Assembly (NCBI GenBank): GCA_045544835.1
Contig: JAZPZS010000173.1
Location: forward strand, 1 to 20,100
Direction of reading: 5' to 3'
Length of the DNA: 20,100 nt
DNA from: UBA1189 sp045544835
Lineage (GTDB): Bacteria > Bacteroidota > Bacteroidia > Bacteroidales > Bacteroidaceae
In this document: positions 1 to 5,210 of the stretch, one piece after another
How positions within the stretch are numbered: position 1 is the stretch's first letter
How the letters are laid out: each line of letters starts with the position of its first letter
Translations under genes and position numbers: made by a program
The notes under the pieces: generated by a model
The model's database searches: none
Seen by the model: the letters and a program-made list of their open reading frames with translations, nothing else
What the model was told of the DNA's origin: nothing

Positions 1-185
1 ACCTTGTTGACGCTGGTGGCGAAGCCTATGCGCTCGGCCATCTCCTTGGTGGTCACTGGGGTGGAGGCTACTACGCTCACACCCATCAGGGGATTCTTCT
101 CGGTGGCTTCGCCCTGGAGGTCGTACCTCGGGTTCAGCTGGTAGGCAATCGTGCCACTCTTCTTTGTAGCTTTGGTCTTTCTCAT
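1..185 (-). CDS. HU-HIG family DNA-binding protein (N-terminal part, cut by window edge)
   Basis: Reading the minus strand from the ATG at 185-183 gives 61 codons that run off the left edge. The visible protein begins MRKTKATKKSGTIAYQLNPR and continues with a stretch containing KNPLMGVSVV, PVTTKEMAERI and FATSVNK. This order (short basic N-terminus, small beta segment, then an 'x-AERIxxATSVNK' helix leading to the HU dimerisation core) is that of the Bacteroidetes HU-HIG proteins, HU/IHF relatives that bend or coat DNA. The DNA-binding arms lie outside the window. It diverges from the VirE-like ATPase across 517 bp of repeat-rich DNA, and the two families are commonly neighbours in Bacteroidales, so they probably act at a shared DNA site. 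Family assignment rests on one third of the protein; an unrelated short protein is possible but less likely. Confidence 0.72.
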   Translation of the reverse strand, partial: MRKTKATKKSGTIAYQLNPRYDLQGEATEKNPLMGVSVVASTPVTTKEMAERIGFATSVNK

Positions 186-202
186 AAGTTCTCTTTTTTT
201 AT

Positions 203-318
203 AACCACGGATTACTCAGATTACTCAAATTTACGGCAATTCTTTGCATTGCGCCGAAGTTATAGTGTTTTTATCTGTGCAATCTGTGCAATCTGTGCAA
301 TCTGTGTAATCTGTGGTT
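203..318. repeat. Imperfect inverted repeat pair around the tandem 9-mers
   Basis: The 28 bases at 203-230 (starting AACCACGGATTACTCAGATT) are the reverse complement of 291-318 (ending AATCTGTGTAATCTGTGGTT) at 23 of 28 positions, with a 60-bp spacer. The arms share the period of the tandem array next to them. Text of this type (ATCTGTG / CACGGATTAC) is a familiar dispersed intergenic repeat in Bacteroidales, so a purely neutral origin is possible. Confidence 0.75.
273..317 (+). repeat. Iteron-like tandem array, five 9-bp units
   Basis: Units are ATCTGTGCA at 273, 282 and 291 (identical), ATCTGTGTA at 300 and ATCTGTGGT at 309. The 9-bp period and directness resemble iterons, but the same short words occur widely between genes in this phylum. 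The array lies between an HU-like gene and a helicase-like gene. Confidence 0.85.
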
Positions 319-350
319 TTTATTCGTGTTTAATGCTGTCCGTTGGCGAC

Positions 351-413
351 CATACACGCGTAATGACGCGAGCGTATGCGTGTACTGACACGTACAAACG
401 CGCGTATGTACGC
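351..413. other. CpG-dense alternating purine/pyrimidine tract
   Basis: Perfectly alternating purine/pyrimidine runs occur at 351-362 (12 nt), 372-385 (14 nt), 388-395 (8 nt) and 398-413 (16 nt), with about a dozen CpG steps in total. A small hairpin, TGCGTGT/ACACGTA with an ACTG loop, sits at 377-394. The tract is unlike the surrounding AT-rich DNA and has no believable reading frame. Such sequence can adopt left-handed DNA or be a recognition site for a DNA-binding protein; which is not decidable here. Confidence 0.6.
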
Positions 414-504
414 CAACAGACGCACTCGAATGCGGTTACAAATTTAAGAAAAGACAAGCAATCTTGCAAGTCTTTTCCTCTGATTTTATGCGGAGTAGAG
501 GGTG

Positions 505-535
505 TTGACATCGGGATTCTGATGTGGTATCTTTG
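505..535 (+). promoter_or_regulatory. Bacteroidetes-type promoter P1 upstream of the VirE-like gene
   Basis: TTG at 505-507 (in GTTGACA) is followed after 20 bp by TATCTTTG at 528-535, matching the Bacteroidetes sigma-ABfr layout of a -33 TTG box and a -7 TAnnTTTG box. Transcription would begin near 542, about 160 nt before the ATG at 703. Confidence 0.7.
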
Positions 536-683
536 CAAAGAAAACGAAGTTTTCAACGATAATGAAGACGATGACGATAACTTTCTTCTGTAGCGTATCA
601 AATGCAGAATAAACGGTTGGTGAGGTGCCGTATCTTTGCATTGTCAACGAAAAACGATAACGAAAATGAAAACGATGACGTAC
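527..683 (+). repeat. Duplicated promoter/leader block
   Basis: GTATCTTTGCA occurs at 527-537 and again at 630-640. Each copy is followed by a purine-rich leader made of AACGA/AACGAT words, ending in a shared GAAnACGATGACG string. The second copy has TATCTTTG at 631-638 but no TTG box at the right distance. A perfect small hairpin, GAAAAC-gaa-GTTTTC, lies in the first copy at 540-554. The second copy could be a weaker promoter or a decayed duplicate. Confidence 0.6.
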
Positions 684-702
684 ACCATATTTATTATATA
701 CT

Positions 703-2022
703 ATGAAAAGATTTTTTGTTAATGCAATCAACTGGCTGCGAAGCAGAGTAACAGCCATCATGAGGGAAGAGAGAAGAGTGAAAAGGGAAAACCCGAACCC
801 AGAGCCATCACCAGTTACGTATGACCAAACGCCGTTTGGTCCGCATGCTGCACCGGCAGGTCACGACTCAACACTGCTCCGCGCCGAGGAGTACATCACC
901 GAGCACTACCACCTGCGCTACAACCGCCTGAGCCGCGAGCACGAACTGCGCGAGCGGGAAGGTGGCGCTGCCGCATGGAAGGTACTCGACGAGGCACTGT
1001 GCTGCACGTTGCTGATGGAGATGCAACATGCAGGCATCGGGCTGAGCAAGCCCTATCTGGTGCGCACCGTGGTGAGGGGTTACAAGCAGGTGGCGCACTA
1101 CCACCCCGTATGCAGCTACCTTGATGCGCTGCCCCAGTGGGATGGGCACGACCATATCGGCGACCTCTTCCGCCGCATCACTCACGATGAGCAGCTGCTG
1201 CTATGGCTGCGCCGCTGGCTGCTGGGCATGGTGGCGCAGGTGCAGGGCCGACTGGGGAGGTATGGCAACAGTGTGTGTCCGCTCATCATCAGCCGCCAGC
1301 AGGGATGGGGAAAGAGCCAGTTTGCCAAGCTCATCGTGCCGCCCGAGCTGCAGATGTTCTTCGCCGACACCTTCAACCTCGCTCAGGAGGAGACCTGCCT
1401 GCGACGCATGGCCTCGTACTGGCTCATTAATGTGGATGAGTTGGACCGCTTCTCGACGCTGCGCATGGCCACGCTGAAAAACCTGGTGCAGCTGGCCACC
1501 ATCACGCTGAAGCGCCCCCATCGCGGACAGATGGAGGAGATGGAGCGCATGGCCTCGTTCATAGCCACCAGCACCCGCCGCTACCTGCTGCGCGACGAGA
1601 CGGGTAGCCGCCGCTTCATCTGCGTGGAGCTGGAGGCGCCCATCGATGTGACCACGCCCGTAGACCATGCCCAGCTCTATGCGCAGGCACTGGCAGCCCT
1701 CTCGGCAGGCGAGCGCAGCTGGTTCGACGATGCTGAGGTGCGCCTCATCGAAGCCCACAACCAAGGCTTCTCTACCCAACGGGGCGTATGGGACCTGCTG
1801 CTCCACACCTTCGAGCCGTGCGAGGTACCCGAGTCGATGGAGGAGCGCCAGACGCTGCTTTGGCCGGCCGCGCATGTCTACGACTGCTTGCGCGAGAAGT
1901 CGCCTTCGGCCATGGAGGGCATCGAGCGAAATACCTTCGGGTGGTATCTCAAGGAGATCGGTGCTCAGCAAGTGCGCGTGGACAATCGCCGGCTCTGGGC
2001 GGTACGTAAAGTGGAAAGATGA
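703..2022 (+). CDS. VirE/VapE-like P-loop ATPase with DUF3874 C-terminus
   Basis: A 439-residue cytoplasmic protein. Residues 60-150 form a helical lead-in; YLDALPQWDGHDHI (139-152) is the typical entry to the virulence-associated-E ATPase domain. The P-loop is SRQQGWGKSQ (197-206, Lys204-Ser205), the Walker B strand is YWLINVDELD (239-248), and ATSTRRYLLRDETGSRRF (288-305) matches the 'D-x-TGxRRF' arginine-finger region. The last 100 residues match my recollection of the DUF3874 family, found mainly in Bacteroides relatives. VapE proteins of phages and satellites are superfamily 3-type helicase/ATPases linked to DNA replication; the biological role of the short Bacteroidales form is unknown to me. 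A separate N-terminal primase-like domain, present in longer relatives, is absent. The first 45 residues are low-complexity and basic. The promoter is at 505-535, and the gene diverges from the HU-HIG gene. Confidence 0.85.
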   Translation: MKRFFVNAINWLRSRVTAIMREERRVKRENPNPEPSPVTYDQTPFGPHAAPAGHDSTLLRAEEYITEHYHLRYNRLSREHELREREGGAAAWKVLDEALCCTLLMEMQHAGIGLSKPYLVRTVVRGYKQVAHYHPVCSYLDALPQWDGHDHIGDLFRRITHDEQLLLWLRRWLLGMVAQVQGRLGRYGNSVCPLIISRQQGWGKSQFAKLIVPPELQMFFADTFNLAQEETCLRRMASYWLINVDELDRFSTLRMATLKNLVQLATITLKRPHRGQMEEMERMASFIATSTRRYLLRDETGSRRFICVELEAPIDVTTPVDHAQLYAQALAALSAGERSWFDDAEVRLIEAHNQGFSTQRGVWDLLLHTFEPCEVPESMEERQTLLWPAAHVYDCLREKSPSAMEGIERNTFGWYLKEIGAQQVRVDNRRLWAVRKVER

Positions 2023-2186
2023 GAGATTAAAGATGAAAGATGAACCGAAGGTCGACGCCCGTAGGGGCAAAGTGAAAATGCTAAACTCTGAACACTACAC
2101 ACTAAACTCTAAACCATTCGCACTGCCAATGCCAGGGGGTAAACGTAAATCATTATAGAAAAACAAGCATTGATAATCTGCAATGT

Positions 2187-2378
2187 ACGGCGCAAAACAA
2201 GTATTTCTGCCAAGGGGTTGACAGGGAGCTTGGCATCCGCGAGTTTACACGCATCAGCCATTATGCCATGAGTACCTCGTATCGCAAGATCAAGGAGTAT
2301 GTGACGCTGGGCGAGAAGAAGCCGGTGCCCCTCACCGACGGATATTACCGTCCCACGAAAGGGAATCACGGAAGTTAG
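2187..2378 (+). pseudogene. 3' remnant of an unrecognised protein gene
   Basis: A frame ending at TAG 2376-2378 reads RELGIREFTRISHYAMSTSY and then RKIKEYVTLGEKKPVPLTDG, followed by YYRPTKGNHGS. Third positions are strongly G/C, as in the real genes of this window, and the text is protein-like from about 2196. The frame stays open back to 2106, but there is no ATG before codon 2268; upstream it becomes non-coding in style. I read it as the C-terminal end of a gene whose 5' part was lost. An internal start at ATG 2268 would leave only 36 residues. No family recognised. Confidence 0.5.
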
Positions 2379-2387
2379 GAGTTTCAC

Positions 2388-2618
2388 CCATTATCCATTA
2401 TCACTACTGTCCACTAAAAAATCAAATCTGAAGTTTTATGGTATTTAGAATTTCTAAAAGAGTTGAAAATCAAGGACTACTTTTGTTACAACTTTGTAAA
2501 TCATTAGATTTGTCAGTTCAAATCCGTTGACTCAAAAAACTCTTGCAATAAGTTAGATATCAACTATATCAAATAACTATTTCATTTTTTTAGTGGACAC
2601 TAATGATCCATTATCCAT
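2388..2618 (+). repeat. CCATTATCCAT direct repeats flanking the MITE-like element
   Basis: The 11-mer CCATTATCCAT occurs at 2388-2398 and 2608-2618, one on each side of the element, within short CATTATC/CATCATTC microsatellite-like text. They are 9 bp outside each end, so they are more likely the pre-existing insertion neighbourhood than a target duplication. Confidence 0.6.
2408..2599. mobile_element. MITE-like element with TGTCCACTAAAAAA inverted ends
   Basis: TGTCCACTAAAAAA at 2408-2421 faces TTTTTTTAGTGGACA at 2585-2599, a perfect 14-bp terminal inverted repeat; the outer bases TAC and CTA nearly extend it. The 164-bp interior is AT-rich with no open frame of use. ACTA is present at both junctions (2403-2406 and 2599-2602) and could be part of the target duplication, though its exact extent is ambiguous. 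Short length, matched ends and lack of coding potential suggest a non-autonomous relative of an insertion sequence. The parent family cannot be named with confidence. Confidence 0.7.
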
Positions 2619-2778
2619 CATTCATCAAACCATAACCTATAAACAAAACGAAGATTTGCGCAAGAATAACAAATTGATTTTCTGAGAATAGGAAGTAATA
2701 TCCGTATAAATATCTCTGGTGCGTCTGCCCTGAAATTTGCGAAAGTTGAGGTATTACGCACTGATTTACACAATAATT
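2600..2778. other. AT-rich intergenic DNA with scattered TTGCG words
   Basis: No reading frame with coding character. The only structure seen is the perfect 8-bp palindrome TTGCGCAA at 2656-2663 and a related TTTGCGAAAG near 2737, outliers of the denser TTGCG cluster further on. Confidence 0.5.
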
Positions 2779-2822
2779 GCAAATGCGACATTTGCGTAAA
2801 CTTTTGCGTAAGTCTTGCGTAA
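2779..2822. promoter_or_regulatory. Cluster of TTGCGTAA sites with an adjoining palindrome
   Basis: TTGCGTAA occurs three times, at 2792-2799, 2804-2811 and 2815-2822, spaced 12 and 11 bp, so on about the same face of the helix. The first overlaps a perfect palindrome, GCAAATG-cga-CATTTGC, at 2779-2795. The cluster ends about 70 bp before the -7 element at 2891. The arrangement suggests binding sites for a multimeric regulator of the downstream transcript. Confidence 0.45.
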
Positions 2823-2890
2823 CATTAGATAATGCGAATTCAAACCATAAAAAAAATAATATTAATAGCTATCGAATTCAAAATATTTAT

Positions 2891-2898
2891 TAACTTTG
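2891..2898 (+). promoter_or_regulatory. -7 element TAACTTTG of the structured-RNA promoter
   Basis: TAACTTTG matches TAnnTTTG exactly and follows a very AT-rich stretch. No TTG lies 19-21 bp upstream, so the promoter is incomplete by consensus and may depend on an activator, possibly at the TTGCGTAA sites. Predicted start near 2905. Confidence 0.5.
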
Positions 2899-2904
2899 TC
2901 GCGT

Positions 2905-3118
2905 TGCCTACACAATACAGACAACAGGACTTTGTGGAACAATATTAGCGTTTGCTATTATTCTATCCGTCTATTGAAACTTAGGAACTTTCTGAATAAC
3001 ACGGTCAAGAATAAGATGGCAGATGCCTACGTTAGGCGTAGGTGCATCTTATCTTTCGTGTTATGGGTAATCCTAAGACCTCAATAGACAAAGAGTTAAA
3101 GGTGTGTTTGCGCCTTTT
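2905..3118 (+). ncRNA. Highly structured RNA: free ncRNA or 5' leader of the secreted-protein operon
   Basis: Three consecutive structures are visible. First, AATATTAGC/GCTATTATT with a GTTT loop (2941-2962, one mismatch). Second, a long hairpin built from perfect segments: 2969-2977 with 3081-3089 (9 bp), 2981-2986 with 3071-3076 (6 bp), 2996-3003 with 3057-3064 (8 bp), 3011-3018 with 3045-3052 (8 bp), and 3026-3031 with 3037-3042 (6 bp, TTAGG loop). Third, a terminator-like hairpin at 3098-3117. Thirty-seven perfect pairs in one register across 121 nt is far beyond chance. The overall rod with an asymmetric internal loop (2987-2995 against 3065-3070) recalls 6S RNA or other Bacteroidales structured RNAs, but I cannot match it to a known family. 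The first ATG of the next gene is at 3165, so a leader or attenuator role is equally open. Confidence 0.65.
3098..3118 (+). terminator. Terminator-like hairpin before the secreted-protein operon
   Basis: AAAGGTG (3098-3104) pairs with CGCCTTT (3111-3117) with one G-U pair and a TGTTTG loop. It is followed by only a short U tract (CTTTT then CG), so it would be a moderate terminator. It would either end the RNA above or partly block read-through into the gene at 3165. Confidence 0.5.
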
Positions 3119-3164
3119 CGTGTTAGAGAATGAAATGCATATATTATTTTAATAACTAAAACAT

Positions 3165-3653
3165 ATGAGAAAAATTCTACTATCTTGGATGCTTGCCCTC
3201 ACCGCCACGGCGACGGTGCAGGCACAAAATGAGTACAGCACGCTCATAGTGGAGACCAAGAGCGGTACCACGCTGGAGGTGTCGCTACGGGAAAAACCGC
3301 AGGTGCAGGTTACCGACAAGGAGTTCACTATCGTCTGTGGCGATGAGGTGACGGGCTACGTACACGATGAGGTGCGCAAGTTCTACTTCAAGCCCTATGA
3401 CCCCAAGACGGGCATCGAGGCTCCCGTGGCCGCGAACACCATCCGCATCGCCTGGCTGGACGAGTCGAAGGTCACCGTCAGCGGCATCAGCGGGGCGGGC
3501 AAGGTGCACCTGTATACGCTGGACGGACGTAGCGTAGTTGCCGAGACCTTGGTTAGCGAAGAGGTGATTACCGTATCGCTCGGCGGACTTGCTCCCGGCA
3601 CCTATATCCTGAACATCGACAACAAACAATCCTTTAAACTCTTGAAACGATGA
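3165..3653 (+). CDS. Small secreted protein with T9SS-type-A-like C-terminal domain
   Basis: A 162-residue protein. Residues 1-20 are a signal peptide (hydrophobic LLSWMLALTATATV, cleavage after AQA). Residues 23-75 carry the module STLIVETKSGTTLEVSL...EVRKFYF, a short beta-rich unit also found at the start of many secreted Bacteroidetes proteins. Residues 93-162 resemble a type IX secretion sorting domain: VHLYTLDGRSVV, then VSLGGLAPGTYILNI and the basic end KLLKR. If a T9SS is present, the protein would be exported across the outer membrane and anchored or released; otherwise it would be periplasmic. Its stop overlaps the start of the next gene (ATGA at 3650-3653), implying translational coupling. 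The central function is unknown; the protein has little beyond these two modules. Confidence 0.75.
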   Translation: MRKILLSWMLALTATATVQAQNEYSTLIVETKSGTTLEVSLREKPQVQVTDKEFTIVCGDEVTGYVHDEVRKFYFKPYDPKTGIEAPVAANTIRIAWLDESKVTVSGISGAGKVHLYTLDGRSVVAETLVSEEVITVSLGGLAPGTYILNIDNKQSFKLLKR

Positions 3654-5173
3654 AGAAGTATCTACTCACCTTGATAACCGCCTGCGCGGCGCTGGGCATA
3701 AGTGCGCAGGAATACCTGCAACTCGACAGTCACTGGTATGGTGACACCAACATTCCCGTGGAACAGATCGACAGCATCACCTACGGTGAGCTGAGCCACG
3801 CCGACAAGCTGCCCGCTATTATGGCAAAAGACCCCAACATCAGCATCTTCAATGAGGCTTTGCGCTTGACGGGGATGTGCGACTCGCTCACCGGCTATAT
3901 CGACTACGATTACGAGATACAGGCATCTGAAGATGTACCGAGCTATGATGAAGGTGTACGTACGACCATACGGACCACACGCTACAGGAAGTACACCGTA
4001 TTGGCCGAGCCGGACTCGGTATTTGCCAAATATGGCATCACCAATGTAGCGCAGCTCAAGGACTATGCAGCCCAAGTATACGATGAGGTCTATCCCGAGG
4101 ATGCTTCGGTGGCTGACCCTACCGACCGCAGGAACTCGCTCAACCGTTTCGTGTCGTACCACCTGCTGTATGTCTATGCTCCTTCTGTAGACGAGCTTAC
4201 TCCATTGGGTTGGTTAGATTATGCGGTTGACAGAGCATATGAGCCTCTCACAGATATAGCAGACTGGTATGAAACAATGATGCCGCATTCATTGATGAAA
4301 TGTGTTGTGCCTAAATCTACCGACAATCACGAACAGAGAGTCTTTGTGAATTTCAAAAAGAACGTTTCAGAAGGTGCTCAAGTCACACATCCTCTTGACA
4401 GGATGGCACTGAATGGAGCCTACTATTATGTTGATGACATCATTGCATACGACAAGCGTACACAGGAGGAGGTTCTTGACGAATCGTTGGTGTTCAACGA
4501 ATCCATACTCACTCCAGAACTGATGAACAACGACCTGAGAATTGTCGATGGCATTTATCAGATTAGTGACATATGCGTATCTTATTTTGCTGCCGGCTAC
4601 GAGCAATCTATGAAGATGAAGAACATCCGGTTCAATAATCCTTGTAATGGGGGTGGTTTGTATACGTGTCACGGCTTTATGTGGGGCAACTTCCAAACGG
4701 ACGAGATGCTTATCAAAGGAGTATTCGATGTCACCATCAAGCTGCCTCCCGTACCTGCCGGTACTTATGAACTGAATTTTGGCTATTCTCAGACCAGCCT
4801 ACGTCCTGTAGTAAACTTCTACCTTGATGGCGAGTTGTGCGATTCGGTGGATTTGCGTATACCTAGTTCTGACCCTCGCATTGATTGGATTGCTGACGAA
4901 AACGCCGAGTCCCCGGCCGCAACCGATCAGATACTCTTCAAGAATGGCTATAGAAAAGGGTTGTCCTATGTTACGGACGGCGGACCAAGGACCCAGCGTG
5001 ATGATAATACCACACTACGCCGCATCATTACCACATTCACTACGGACGGCAAAACCGACCACTACCTGCGCATCAAGAATGTTACTCCTGAGGCAGATAG
5101 GCCATACTTCCGCCAGTTTATGATGGATTTCATCGAGCTCTGCCCCACCCATCTGCTGCCAGAATACCAATAA
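3650..5173 (+). CDS. Secreted fasciclin (FAS1) domain protein
   Basis: A 507-residue protein with a signal peptide at 1-19 (LLTLITACAALGISAQ) and no lipobox, so not an obvious lipoprotein. Residues 22-46 contain VEQIDSITY, a version of the operon's shared N-terminal module. One FAS1-like domain spans about 53-270: SIFNEALRLTGM (65-76), YTVLAEPDSVFAKYG (115-129, the H1-type box), LNRFVSYHLL (164-173) and LNGAYYYVDDIIAYD, the equivalent of the usual 'NGxIHxVDxVL' end. From about 300 on, a beta-sandwich with PAGTYELNFGYSQ and VNFYLDGELCDSVDL looks like a binding module. FAS1 domains mediate adhesion or glycan contacts; here a cell-surface or secreted adhesin role is inferred. The start overlaps the preceding stop. 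Bases around 4195-4660 are noticeably more A/T-rich than the rest of the gene. Confidence 0.75.
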   Translation: MKKYLLTLITACAALGISAQEYLQLDSHWYGDTNIPVEQIDSITYGELSHADKLPAIMAKDPNISIFNEALRLTGMCDSLTGYIDYDYEIQASEDVPSYDEGVRTTIRTTRYRKYTVLAEPDSVFAKYGITNVAQLKDYAAQVYDEVYPEDASVADPTDRRNSLNRFVSYHLLYVYAPSVDELTPLGWLDYAVDRAYEPLTDIADWYETMMPHSLMKCVVPKSTDNHEQRVFVNFKKNVSEGAQVTHPLDRMALNGAYYYVDDIIAYDKRTQEEVLDESLVFNESILTPELMNNDLRIVDGIYQISDICVSYFAAGYEQSMKMKNIRFNNPCNGGGLYTCHGFMWGNFQTDEMLIKGVFDVTIKLPPVPAGTYELNFGYSQTSLRPVVNFYLDGELCDSVDLRIPSSDPRIDWIADENAESPAATDQILFKNGYRKGLSYVTDGGPRTQRDDNTTLRRIITTFTTDGKTDHYLRIKNVTPEADRPYFRQFMMDFIELCPTHLLPEYQ

Positions 5174-5210
5174 CACGCCTATTATAATAATGAATATAGC
5201 ATATACATCT

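Noticed and set aside
273..317. CRISPR array
   Set aside because: Units of 9 bp are directly adjacent with no spacers, and no cas genes are present.
249..593. A 114-codon plus-strand frame over the tandem repeats
   Set aside because: The peptide is the translation of the 9-mer array and the CpG tract (ICAICAIC...), not protein-like.
1201..2070. A 289-codon open frame on the minus strand opposite the VirE-like gene
   Set aside because: It mirrors the high GC3 of the plus-strand gene, has no recognisable motif, and the plus strand carries clear Walker motifs.
2408..2599. Intact insertion sequence
   Set aside because: The interior is only 164 bp and contains no transposase-like frame.
2896..3087. 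A 63-codon plus-strand frame through the structured RNA
   Set aside because: Its start overlaps the -7 promoter box, so it would not be transcribed from there, and the bases are explained by RNA helices instead.
5190..5210. ATG at 5190 as the start of the Fn3-like protein
   Set aside because: It would place seven extra residues before an otherwise complete signal peptide starting at 5211.
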